DNA of 37,764 bases. Origin: JAZNOL01 sp045580815 (GTDB lineage: Bacteria > Bacillota > Clostridia > RUG12999). A program made the translations under genes and the position numbers. Of this stretch, positions 7,977-15,994 are shown piece after piece (the first letter of the stretch is position 1; the number at the start of each line of letters is the position of its first letter). The notes beneath the pieces were generated by a model that was given only the letters and a program-made list of their open reading frames with translations, was not told where the DNA came from and ran no database searches. The stretch is from assembly GCA_045580815.1 (NCBI GenBank), contig JAZNOL010000044.1, forward strand, positions 1 through 37,764, written 5' to 3'.

Positions 7977-10333
7977 ACAAACGTGCCCAAAGAGTGCTTG
8001 AATACGACAAAATTTTAAATATCATATCCGGCATGGCAATGAGCGAGGACGCAAAAAAAGCCGTGGCGGAGCTTTTGCCGTCCGATGATTTTGACACGGT
8101 TGAGTATATGCAGAATCAGACGGCACAGGCTTCTTCCATGCTTGCAATGCACGGCGCGGCACCAATTTCGCCGCTTCGCAACATCGTGCCGGCACTCAAA
8201 CGCACAGTACGCGGTGGCAGTATGTCTATGTCTGAGCTTCTTCAGACAGCTGCTGTTTTGCGTGTTTCACGACGTTTGTCAGCGTATATTGTAAAAACCG
8301 AAAAACTGCCGATTTTAACAGAAATGGCATCTTCAATTACAATCTGCAAAAGTCTTGAACAGCGAATAACCGATGCCATAATTTCCGAAACAGAGGTTGC
8401 AGACAACGCAAGCCCTCAGCTTGCGGTACTTCGAAGAAAAGCCGCACAGCTTGGTGACAAGGTCAGAGAAACCCTTTCTTCAATGCTTAAAACATATTCA
8501 CCGTATCTGCAAGAGCCCATTGTCACAATGCGCGGAGACAGATATGTTCTGCCTGTGAAAACCGAGCACAAGGCGGCAGTTCCCGGTATTTTGCACGATT
8601 CATCATCAACCGGCTCAACGGTGTTTATTGAGCCGTCAGCTGTTGTTCAGGCAAACAATCAGCTTCGTGACGTTATGATTGCCCAGGAAAAAGAAATAGA
8701 AAAAATTGTTGAGGCTTTTTCGGCAGAGATTTCTGAAATTGCCAAAGAAGCCGAAATTAACTATAAAACAGTAATTGATTTTGATGTGCTTTTTGCAAAA
8801 GCACAGTTTGCCAACGCATATAAATGTGTTCAGCCGGTTTTAAACCGTGACGGCATTTTAGAAATCAAAAAAGCACGACATCCGCTCATAGATAAAAAAT
8901 CTGTTGTACCGATTGATATTTATCTGGGACGGGATTTTGACACCCTTGTTATAACAGGACCCAACACCGGCGGTAAAACCGTAACCTTAAAAACCACAGG
9001 GCTTTTTGCCCTCATGTGCCAGAGCGGACTTCATCTGCCGGCAGATTTAGGCACGCATATGCCTGTTTATGAAGATGTTTTTGCCGATATCGGCGACGAG
9101 CAGAGTATTGAGCAAAGCCTGAGTACATTCTCGTCTCACATGACAAATACTGTGGATATTTTAAATAATGTCCGTCCCGGTACGTTAGCACTTTTTGACG
9201 AGCTTGGTGCCGGCACAGACCCCGAAGAGGGTGCGGCACTGGCAATAGAAATTCTGGAATTTATGCGTGCCTGCGGTGCAAAAACCGCCGCAACCACCCA
9301 TTACAGCGAGCTTAAAGTCTATGCACTTTCAACAGACAGAGTTGAAAATGCTTCCTGTGAGTTTGACGTTGCAACTCTTCGCCCTACATATCGTCTGCTT
9401 ATTGGTGTTCCGGGCAAAAGTAATGCTTTTGCAATTTCAAAACGTCTGGGACTTTACGATACAATTTTAGAAAAAGCGCAAAACCGTATGACTGCTGAAA
9501 GTGTACGGTTTGAAGATGTTATTGCACAGCTTCAGCAAAAACGTGAGCAGGCAACACTTGCCAACGAAGAGGCACAGAAAGCACTTGCTCATGCAAACAG
9601 ACTTTTAGAGCAGAACAAGAAAACCCAAAGCGAAATCAATGCAAAAAAAGCAAAAATTTTAGACGATGCCCGCATTGCGGCAAGAGATATTATCGACTCG
9701 GCAAAAGACGAAACCAACGAGGTTTTAAAACAGATACGCAAAATATCTGCACAGGCGACAGCGAATCAGCTTAAAGATGCCGAAAATCTCAAACAAAAGC
9801 TTAACGAGCAGGATTCCAAACTTGCGGACAAGCAGAAAAAAGAAAAACGCACAAGCAAGACCCGTCCGGGAGATATACGTGTGGGCATGACTGTTGAAAT
9901 TCTTTCAATGGCTGACCGCGGCACGGTGCTTACTTTGCCCGACAAAAACGGAGATTTCAATGTCAGCATCGGTATTATAAAAATGAAAACAAACATCCGT
10001 GATGTTATTCCGCTTAAAGATGATACACACAAAAAAGCCGGGGAAAAAATTATTTCTTCGCGGCGAAGCATCGAAAGCAAGAGTCTTACCATCAAAAACG
10101 AGCTTGACCTGCGTGGTCAGATGGCTATGGAAGCGATTATGGAGCTTGATAAATTTATTGACGATGCGGTCTTGGCATCACTACCGAGAGTTTCGGTTAT
10201 TCACGGAAAAGGCACAGGTGCACTAAAAAACGCCGTGCACGATTTTTTAAGAAGTCACAGGCTTGTTAAAAGCTACCGTCTGGGCGGACTTGGTGAGGGC
10301 GATACAGGCGTAACGATAATTGAGTTTAAATAA
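7973..10333 (+). CDS. mutS2: MutS2 endonuclease / ribosome-collision ATPase
   Basis: A 786-residue MutS2. The family acts in suppression of recombination and, in Bacillus, in splitting of collided ribosomes. After N-terminal core/clamp helices comes the ABC-type ATPase with Walker A GPNTGGKT at about residue 329, the STFSSHMT signature and Walker B LALFDELGAGTDPEEG. A long charged coiled coil (about 510-620) follows, then a KOW-like segment (RPGDIRVGMTVEIL) and a C-terminal Smr nuclease domain from LDLRG (about 711) with HGKGTGALKNAV. It starts in an ATGA overlap with the GH13 gene behind a GGAGG site, so it is translationally coupled to the glycogen cluster, although no functional link is known. 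Confidence 0.96.
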   Translation: MNKRAQRVLEYDKILNIISGMAMSEDAKKAVAELLPSDDFDTVEYMQNQTAQASSMLAMHGAAPISPLRNIVPALKRTVRGGSMSMSELLQTAAVLRVSRRLSAYIVKTEKLPILTEMASSITICKSLEQRITDAIISETEVADNASPQLAVLRRKAAQLGDKVRETLSSMLKTYSPYLQEPIVTMRGDRYVLPVKTEHKAAVPGILHDSSSTGSTVFIEPSAVVQANNQLRDVMIAQEKEIEKIVEAFSAEISEIAKEAEINYKTVIDFDVLFAKAQFANAYKCVQPVLNRDGILEIKKARHPLIDKKSVVPIDIYLGRDFDTLVITGPNTGGKTVTLKTTGLFALMCQSGLHLPADLGTHMPVYEDVFADIGDEQSIEQSLSTFSSHMTNTVDILNNVRPGTLALFDELGAGTDPEEGAALAIEILEFMRACGAKTAATTHYSELKVYALSTDRVENASCEFDVATLRPTYRLLIGVPGKSNAFAISKRLGLYDTILEKAQNRMTAESVRFEDVIAQLQQKREQATLANEEAQKALAHANRLLEQNKKTQSEINAKKAKILDDARIAARDIIDSAKDETNEVLKQIRKISAQATANQLKDAENLKQKLNEQDSKLADKQKKEKRTSKTRPGDIRVGMTVEILSMADRGTVLTLPDKNGDFNVSIGIIKMKTNIRDVIPLKDDTHKKAGEKIISSRRSIESKSLTIKNELDLRGQMAMEAIMELDKFIDDAVLASLPRVSVIHGKGTGALKNAVHDFLRSHRLVKSYRLGGLGEGDTGVTIIEFK

Positions 10334-10343
10334 GGAGAAAATT

Positions 10344-11525
10344 ATGCAGGATTTAATTTTAATAAAACTTGGCGAGCTTATTTTAAAAGGCAACAACCGC
10401 AACCGTTTTGAAGACAGGCTGATGGTCAATATCAAACATGCCCTTTCAAAAACAGGCAGTTACCGCATAGAAAAAGCACAGGGCACAATGTATGTGACAC
10501 CCCGTGATGATTCGCCTATTGGTCCGGCTGTTGAGAAAATAAGAAAAGTTTTCGGTATAACAAAAATTTCGCCGGCGTATGCATGTGAAAAAAATATGCC
10601 TTCCATTTATGCAGGAATTTTAGAAAAAATGTCAGATAACCTTAAAAACGCAAAAACCTTTAAGGTTGAATCAAAACGTTCTGATAAAGCCTTTGAACTG
10701 AAATCCCCTGAAATTTCAGCACAAACCGGTGGATTTATCTTGCAGAATTTCAGCAATCTTAAAGTTGATGTTAAAAATCCCGATATTACCGTAAACGTTG
10801 ATATCCGTGAAGAATATGCGTATATTTACTGCGAAAAAATTCCCGGTGCAGGAGGCATTCCCACAGGCATGAGCGGCAAGGGTGCTCTGCTTCTTTCAGG
10901 CGGCATTGACTCTCCCGTTGCCGGCTGGCTTATGGCAAAAAGAGGTATTACCCTTGAAGCCATAAACTTTTTCAGCTATCCTTACACCTCACAGCGCGCG
11001 AAAGAAAAAGTGCTTTCTCTTGCCGACACTTTGCAGGATTATGCAGGCAAAATTCCGGTACATATTGTGCCGTTTACCGATATTCAGCTTCAGATTAAAG
11101 ACAAATGCCCAAGCGACCTTCTCACAATTATTATGCGCAGATTTATGAACAGAATTTCGGAAAAAATTGCGAAAAACACAGGTTGCGGCGTGCTTATTAC
11201 CGGCGAAAGTCTTGCTCAGGTGGCAAGCCAGACAATGCAGAGTATGGTTGTTACAAGCGAGGTTTTAACGATGCCGGTGCTTCGTCCTGTGGTTGGTCTT
11301 GACAAGTTTGAAATCATTGACTATGCACGAAAAATAGGCACTTTTGAAACATCAATTCTGCCTTATGACGACTGCTGTACGGTGTTCGTACCCAAACGTC
11401 CGGATATTACCCCCAAGCTCGAAAGAGTTATTGAAGCCGAAAGTGTGCTTGATATTGACGCTCTTGTTGAAGAGGCTGTTGCCGGCACAGAAATTGTTAT
11501 TCCGGGCAAAAACCCGAAGGAATAA
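10344..11525 (+). CDS. thiI: tRNA 4-thiouridine synthetase ThiI (no rhodanese domain)
   Basis: Adenylates U8 of tRNA for sulfur transfer to give 4-thiouridine, and in some organisms also serves thiazole synthesis. The N-terminal ferredoxin-like and THUMP region (about 1-165) precedes the PP-loop LLLSGGIDSPVAGWLMAKRG near residue 185. The 393-residue length shows that the C-terminal rhodanese domain of the E. coli protein is absent, as in Bacillus ThiI, which receives sulfur from a dedicated NifS-like desulfurase; none is encoded nearby. The ATG at 10344 follows AAGGAG by seven bases; the in-frame start at 10320 lies inside mutS2 and has no ribosome-binding site. Confidence 0.95.
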   Translation: MQDLILIKLGELILKGNNRNRFEDRLMVNIKHALSKTGSYRIEKAQGTMYVTPRDDSPIGPAVEKIRKVFGITKISPAYACEKNMPSIYAGILEKMSDNLKNAKTFKVESKRSDKAFELKSPEISAQTGGFILQNFSNLKVDVKNPDITVNVDIREEYAYIYCEKIPGAGGIPTGMSGKGALLLSGGIDSPVAGWLMAKRGITLEAINFFSYPYTSQRAKEKVLSLADTLQDYAGKIPVHIVPFTDIQLQIKDKCPSDLLTIIMRRFMNRISEKIAKNTGCGVLITGESLAQVASQTMQSMVVTSEVLTMPVLRPVVGLDKFEIIDYARKIGTFETSILPYDDCCTVFVPKRPDITPKLERVIEAESVLDIDALVEEAVAGTEIVIPGKNPKE

Positions 11526-11603
11526 ATGAACGAAACAGAACAGGAAATGCCTGACCGGAGTGCCGGCAGATATCTGTTTACAAAAAGTACAATATAAAAC
11601 AAA

Positions 11604-11645
11604 AGGGCTGTAGCAAAATGGTTGCGTTTTGCCACAGCCTATTTT
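11604..11645. terminator. Bidirectional intrinsic terminator downstream of thiI
   Basis: AGGGCTGTAGCAAAA (11604-11618) pairs with TTTTGCCACAGCCT (11627-11640) with one A/C mismatch. It is followed by ATTTT on the plus strand and by CCCTTTTGTTTT on the minus strand, so it can end thiI and also the minus-strand AraC remnant. Confidence 0.8.
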
Positions 11646-11958
11646 AATATTTTTTTGGCGAGCATCCTACTTCTTTTTGAAAAACCTTTGAAAAATAATA
11701 TTCATCCGAAAACCCACATTCCAATGCAGTTTCACTTAGTGAAAATATATCAGATTCCAGCATGGATTTTGCGTGTTCAATGCGCACATTGAGAATATAT
11801 TTACTTGATGAAACACCGTAATATTTTGGAAACAGCCGTTTGAAATGTGCACGACTAAAACCGGCTATTTTTGCAAGGTCATCAATGTTTAGCTTTTCTT
11901 TATAATTTATGTCTATATATTTTTTGCTTTTCCATATGTGCAAAATACGATTCGGCAA
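11644..11958 (-). pseudogene. AraC-family regulator remnant (C-terminal HTH domain only)
   Basis: The frame encodes a complete pair of AraC helix-turn-helix motifs: LNIDDLAKIAGFSRAHFKRLFPKYYG, then SLSETALECGFSDEYYFSKVFQKEVGCSPKKY, ending at a normal stop. The N-terminal effector-binding domain (usually 150-200 residues) is missing. Upstream in this frame the sequence stays open for a while but turns into arginine/cysteine-rich text that looks like the antisense of an unrelated gene. The only start is a TTG at 11958 without a ribosome-binding site. I infer a regulator gene that lost its 5' half. Expression of a free DNA-binding domain cannot be excluded. Confidence 0.75.
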
Positions 11959-11999
11959 TGATGACTGGGACTCAGATTTGCAGCAGACGTAACATCTGT

Positions 12000-12302
12000 C
12001 TGTTCGGCGGTCTGTCCGTAGCAGGAAGCGACAGATTTATCAATAATGTCAGCGGACTCAACGGAAAATACAAAATCCGCCACTACCGCATTGACAAGAG
12101 CACTGGCAACGCCTACAGCAAATGGATTGATATGGGCAAGCCTGCACAGCCTACCGTTATTCAGCACGAGGTAATCAAGCAGGCAGGAAATCTGGCGCTG
12201 TATTATCCTGAAGAAACAGTTGAAATAAACAGAAATTACAACCTTGATATTATCATGCAGCAGAATTCAGTTTCACTTATTGAATTTGAAAAAATAAACT
12301 GA
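12000..12302 (+). pseudogene. Probable GH39 beta-xylosidase remnant (C-terminal fragment)
   Basis: About 95 codons ending in a normal stop resemble the tail of GH39 xylan beta-xylosidases: an IRHYRIDKSTGNAYSKWIDMG segment followed by PTVIQHEVIKQAG and a terminal beta-sandwich strand set ending in SVSLIEFEKIN. The TIM barrel and both catalytic glutamates are absent. The frame extends upstream to 11871 only by reading through the antisense of the AraC remnant, so the left edge given here is approximate. GH39 genes are often divergently paired with AraC regulators, which fits the neighbouring remnant. The family assignment is by eye from the YRIDxxxxNAYxxWxxMG pattern and is moderately certain. 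Confidence 0.55.
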
Positions 12303-12359
12303 GAAAAAACGAGTTTTTCAGCGATGAGAAAAAGACAGCCGCTTTGTTAAAAAATGTAC

Positions 12360-12389
12360 TTGACATTTGGTGAATATGTGTGATATTAT
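12360..12389 (+). promoter_or_regulatory. Sigma-A-type promoter of the AraC-family regulator
   Basis: TTGACA at 12360-12365 and TATTAT at 12384-12389 are separated by 18 bases, with TG at 12381-12382 forming an extended -10. It lies about 30 bases upstream of the GTG start. Confidence 0.75.
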
Positions 12390-12416
12390 TAAAATATTAC
12401 AAAAGGGGTGAAAACT

Positions 12417-13289
12417 GTGGCTGAAAAGAAAAAAAACTTCAGTAAAATTAATTTTGATGACAATGAGATTAAAATAATTGCCAATGCAGATGCAGTTTCT
12501 CACATTGACAGTAAGGACGATTATCCCAACGTGTTTCATGAGGAAATCGAGATAAAGCTATTTTACGAAGGCAGCTCTACGCTTATTGTCGGCGATGAAA
12601 CTGTTGTCGCACAGCCGGGGGATATTGTTGTTATGAACCCATATGAGTTTCATTCCACAGTTGATTATGGGCAGAAAAAAGGCAGATACCACCTTCTTAT
12701 GATTGGTCTTGATTTTTTTGAAAACGAAAACAATGCCCCTGATTTGCGGCATATTTTCCTTTCGGAAAAAACGGCTTTGCAAACGCATATACGTGGCGAT
12801 GCGCGGTTAGTAAGAATTCTTACCGACCTTGTTTTTGAAGTGAACGAAAAGAAACCTATGTATAAACAGATGGCTTACGGTCTTACACTTGAACTTTTCG
12901 GACTGCTTCTGCGTAATTACAAAAGTGAAAAAACGATGGAAATTCCGTCAGCAAAAAGCATACGGTATTACGATATTATATACCCGGCAATCCAGAAGCT
13001 CCGCACAGATTATGCCGAAAAGATAAGCGTTGAAAAACTTGCAGAAATGTGCAATGTAAGCAAATATCATTTCTGCCGCATTTTCAAAACTGTCACGGGA
13101 ATGTCCGTTTTGCAGTATCAGACAGAATACCGCTTGCAGATTGCAGATATTTTTCTTGAAAAATCCACAAAATCCGTTTCTGAAATTGCAGAAATATGCG
13201 GATTTGATGATATGTGCTATTTCAGCAGATGTTATAAAAAGCATACGGGAATGTCACCCAAACAAAAACGAGCAATATTGTCCAAATAA
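12417..13289 (+). CDS. AraC-family transcriptional regulator with N-terminal cupin domain
   Basis: A 290-residue regulator. The N-terminal half (about 35-110) reads as a cupin sensor with EIEIKLFYEG, DIVVMNPYEFHSTV and YHLLMIGLDFF. The C-terminal hundred residues hold two HTH motifs: ISVEKLAEMCNVSKYHFCRIFKTVTGMS and SVSEIAEICGFDDMCYFSRCYKKHTGMSPKQ. The GTG at 12417 is preferred since AAGGGGTG ends six bases before it; the GTG at 12408 is part of that ribosome-binding site. The gene has its own promoter and terminator and lies directly before the amidohydrolase/M55/DegT/Gfo cassette in the same direction, so I infer that it regulates the cassette in response to a small molecule, probably sugar-like. 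The ligand is unknown. Confidence 0.9.
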   Translation: MAEKKKNFSKINFDDNEIKIIANADAVSHIDSKDDYPNVFHEEIEIKLFYEGSSTLIVGDETVVAQPGDIVVMNPYEFHSTVDYGQKKGRYHLLMIGLDFFENENNAPDLRHIFLSEKTALQTHIRGDARLVRILTDLVFEVNEKKPMYKQMAYGLTLELFGLLLRNYKSEKTMEIPSAKSIRYYDIIYPAIQKLRTDYAEKISVEKLAEMCNVSKYHFCRIFKTVTGMSVLQYQTEYRLQIADIFLEKSTKSVSEIAEICGFDDMCYFSRCYKKHTGMSPKQKRAILSK

Positions 13290-13319
13290 AAATCAATGCT
13301 GTGCATTGATTTTTTTTGT
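13289..13319 (+). terminator. Intrinsic terminator after the AraC regulator
   Basis: AATCAATGC-TGT-GCATTGATT forms a nine-base-pair stem followed by a run of T residues (13311-13317). It separates the regulator transcript from the cassette starting at 13368. Confidence 0.85.
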
Positions 13320-13367
13320 TTTTTGAATTATTATTAAAATATAGAATAAAAAAGGAGGAACCACATT

Positions 13368-14270
13368 ATGGAACCTGTTAAAAAAATAGACATTCATGCT
13401 CATGCTCTTGCTTTTCCGGATAATATTCCGATAAACAAATGGGGATACAGAATGTGCAGCGGCGAGGAAGTTATTAAATTCTACGATGAGCTTAACATTG
13501 AAAAAGGTGTGCTTTTGCCGATTTCATCACCCGAAGCACAAATAACCCCAATGACCAGCGAAGCATGCAAATATATTGCAGATAAGCACCCGGACAGATT
13601 TTTGTGGTTCTGTAACGTTGACCCAAGAGCTGTCAGCTTTTCTCCCGATGCGGATTTAGGCTTCTTTTTAAGTCAGTATAAAGAAATGGGAGCTAAAGGC
13701 GTTGGTGAAATGACGGCAAACATTTATGCTGACGACCCGATGATGGATAATCTGCTTAGCTGTTGTGAAGAATTGGATTTGCCGTTTTTATTCCATATGG
13801 CACCGAAATTCGGCGGCTGTTACGGAATAGTTGATGAAATCGGTATGCCGAGACTTGAAAAAATGCTGAAAAAACATCCCAAACTCAAGGTTATTGGTCA
13901 CTCTCAGCCGTTCTGGAGCGAAATTTCAGCAACAATAACAGAAGAAAAAAGAAACTGCTATAACGACGGCAAGGTTGTTGAAGGCAGACTTGCAGAGCTT
14001 TTGCGTAACTACGAAAATCTTTATTGTGACCTTTCTGCCGGCAGCGGTTCAAGCGCACTTATGCGCGACCCTGAATATGCAGTAAAATTTGTTGAAGAAT
14101 TTTCTGACAGATTACTTTATGGCTGTGACATCTGCGGCATGGATAATACACACCAGTATGTGTTTAACGATTTTCTTGATAAAATGGTTGCAGACGGCAT
14201 GATTAGCGAAGAAAACTATTGCAAGATAGTTAGATATAATGCGGTTAAATTGCTTAACCTTGAAGATTAG
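13368..14270 (+). CDS. Amidohydrolase-2 family TIM-barrel metal-dependent hydrolase, copy 1
   Basis: A 300-residue cytoplasmic protein of the amidohydrolase_2 type, a family that includes decarboxylases and lactone/amide hydrolases. Visible active-site elements are the N-terminal IDIHAHA (HxH metal ligands), GAKGVGEMTANIY, LPFLFHMAP with a strand-5 histidine, VIGHSQPFW with a strand-6 histidine, and LLYGCDIC with the strand-8 aspartate. A strong AAGGAGG site precedes the ATG. No clean sigma-A promoter is seen in the short gap after the terminator, which fits activator-dependent transcription. The next gene is a close paralogue (more than half identical by eye). The substrate cannot be told from sequence. 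Confidence 0.85.
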   Translation: MEPVKKIDIHAHALAFPDNIPINKWGYRMCSGEEVIKFYDELNIEKGVLLPISSPEAQITPMTSEACKYIADKHPDRFLWFCNVDPRAVSFSPDADLGFFLSQYKEMGAKGVGEMTANIYADDPMMDNLLSCCEELDLPFLFHMAPKFGGCYGIVDEIGMPRLEKMLKKHPKLKVIGHSQPFWSEISATITEEKRNCYNDGKVVEGRLAELLRNYENLYCDLSAGSGSSALMRDPEYAVKFVEEFSDRLLYGCDICGMDNTHQYVFNDFLDKMVADGMISEENYCKIVRYNAVKLLNLED

Positions 14271-14281
14271 GAGGGGGTCTT

Positions 14282-15193
14282 ATGGAAAACGTTAAAAGCA
14301 TCAAAAAGATTGATATTCATGCTCATGCAACAGCATTTCCGCAATATTACCCTGCACGCAGTTGGGGCAGTAGAGTATGCGGCGGAGAAGAAATGATAAC
14401 TCTTTATGATAAGCTGGGGGTTGAAAAAGGCGTGTTGCTTTCGATATCTTCACCGGAAGCACAGATGGCACCTCTTACGAGTGAAAACAGTAAATATGTT
14501 GCTGATATGTATCCGGACAGATTTTTGTGGTTCTGCAATGTTGACCCCAGAGCAGATGGCAACAGCGACACCTGTGATTTGGAAGCTCTTTTATATCATT
14601 ATAAAAACCTCGGTGCAAAAGGCGTTGGTGAACTGACATCAAATATTTATGCCGATGACCCAAAAATTGATAATCTTTTTACATATTGTGAAAAACTCAA
14701 ATTGCCCGTAACAATTCATATTGGTCCGCAGATTGGTGATTGCTACGGCATCGTTGATGAACTCGGACTTCCGAGAATTGAAAAAATGCTCAAAAAACAT
14801 CCTGATATGATAATGCTTGGGCATTCGCAACCGTTTTGGAGTGAAATTTCTGCTGATAATACAGACGAAATCAGAAACACTTATCCCACGGGCAAAGTCA
14901 AAGAGGGCAGAATAGCACAGCTTATGCGTGAATACGGCAATCTTTACTGTGATATTTCGGCAGGTAGCGGATTAAATGCACTTAAACGAGACCCTGAATA
15001 TGCGGCAAAATTTATTGAAGAATTTGCAGACAGAATTCTTTTTGGATATGATATTTGCTGGATAAAAAATACACACCAGTTTGAATGTAATGAATTTTTT
15101 GACAAATTGCTTGATGACGGCATGATAAGCCCCGAAAATTATTACAAGATTGTCAGAGGCAACGCAGTTAAACTGTTAGGGATAGGTGAATAA
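14282..15193 (+). CDS. Amidohydrolase-2 family TIM-barrel metal-dependent hydrolase, copy 2
   Basis: A 303-residue paralogue of the preceding gene, 11 bases downstream with a GGAGGGGG ribosome-binding site in the gap. It keeps IDIHAHA, GAKGVGELTSNIYADDP, MLGHSQPFW and the strand-8 aspartate (LFGYDICW), and replaces LFHMAP by TIHIGP while keeping the histidine. All putative metal ligands are present in both copies, so both look catalytically competent. The differences cluster near the loops after strands 1 and 5, which suggests different substrates or a hetero-oligomer. The product is a cytoplasmic enzyme of unknown substrate. The last bases overlap the ribosome-binding region of the M55 gene. 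Confidence 0.85.
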   Translation: MENVKSIKKIDIHAHATAFPQYYPARSWGSRVCGGEEMITLYDKLGVEKGVLLSISSPEAQMAPLTSENSKYVADMYPDRFLWFCNVDPRADGNSDTCDLEALLYHYKNLGAKGVGELTSNIYADDPKIDNLFTYCEKLKLPVTIHIGPQIGDCYGIVDELGLPRIEKMLKKHPDMIMLGHSQPFWSEISADNTDEIRNTYPTGKVKEGRIAQLMREYGNLYCDISAGSGLNALKRDPEYAAKFIEEFADRILFGYDICWIKNTHQFECNEFFDKLLDDGMISPENYYKIVRGNAVKLLGIGE

Positions 15194-15194
15194 A

Positions 15195-15980
15195 ATGGGC
15201 AAAAAAATTATCATTATAACAGATTTAGAGGGTGTATCCGGGGTTGACAGTATAAAGATGATGGATGAATCAACCGAGGGATATCAAAGAGCGCGCAAAC
15301 TGCTTATGGCAGACGTAAATGCCGCAATAGACGGAGCTTTTGCCGGCGGTGCAACAGAGGTTTTTGTTGTTGACGGTCACGGAAGCGGTAATAATTTTAT
15401 AAAAGAAGAACTTGACAAAAGAGCGGTGCAGATTGCCGCAAAGGATATAGTAACAGATATGCCTGTGGATAACATTTCAGCGGTGATGAGTATTGGCTGT
15501 CATGCAATGGCAGGCACGGTAAAAGGGTTTCTTGATCACACACAAAGCTCACTTTGTTGGTTTGACTATAAAATTGGTGGCGTAAGCTACGGTGAAATCG
15601 GTCAGCAGGCAATTTTGTTCGGTGTATATGATGCTCCGCTTGTTTGCGTAACAGGTGATAAAGCGGCGTGTGATGAGGCACAGGCTCTTATTGACGGAAT
15701 ATCGGTTGCAGCGGTTAAAACAGCTGAAAAGCGTAATGAGGCACATTGCCTACCGCAGGAGGAAGCTCTTAAACTGATTTATAATGCGGCAAAAGAGGGC
15801 GTACTGAAATCCGAAAATATTAAGCCCTACAAAATTGATTTACCCACACAGATTGAAGTTACATACACACGAAATGACTATTGCGATGATGCACAGCTTC
15901 ACAAAAATGTCACAAGAAACGGCAGAACACTTACAAAAACAGTTGATAAAATAATTTGTTTAAAAGATATTTTAGGATAA
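15195..15980 (+). CDS. M55 family metallopeptidase (DppA-type D-aminopeptidase fold)
   Basis: A 261-residue protein with the M55 zinc-site signatures: ITDLEGVSGV at the N-terminus (Asp and Glu ligands), VVDGHGSGNN near 60 and SIGCHAMAGT near 100, then GEIGQQAILFGVYDAPLVCVTGDKAACDEA. The founding member is Bacillus DppA, which cleaves N-terminal D-amino acids from peptides. Members in other contexts have unassigned substrates. The ATG at 15195 follows AGGTG by six bases; a GTG at 15186 lies in that site. The gene overlaps or abuts both neighbours and belongs to the same operon. Here no dipeptide transporter accompanies it, unlike the dpp operon, so cleavage of an intracellular amide is the more likely role (inference). 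Confidence 0.85.
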   Translation: MGKKIIIITDLEGVSGVDSIKMMDESTEGYQRARKLLMADVNAAIDGAFAGGATEVFVVDGHGSGNNFIKEELDKRAVQIAAKDIVTDMPVDNISAVMSIGCHAMAGTVKGFLDHTQSSLCWFDYKIGGVSYGEIGQQAILFGVYDAPLVCVTGDKAACDEAQALIDGISVAAVKTAEKRNEAHCLPQEEALKLIYNAAKEGVLKSENIKPYKIDLPTQIEVTYTRNDYCDDAQLHKNVTRNGRTLTKTVDKIICLKDILG

Positions 15981-15994
15981 TGGAGGAATTAAAA

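Noticed and set aside
10300..10343. TPP riboswitch before thiI
   Set aside because: thiI starts 10 bases after mutS2 with a simple ribosome-binding site, leaving no room for a riboswitch.
11526..11597. 23-codon frame (ATG) starting right after the thiI stop
   Set aside because: No ribosome-binding site of its own beyond the thiI tail, no similarity recognised and too short to judge; it may be chance or a decayed tail.
11871..12010. N-terminal part of a plus-strand 143-codon frame
   Set aside because: It runs antisense through the AraC remnant's helix-turn-helix coding sequence and shows no coding character there; only the part after about 12000 resembles a protein family.
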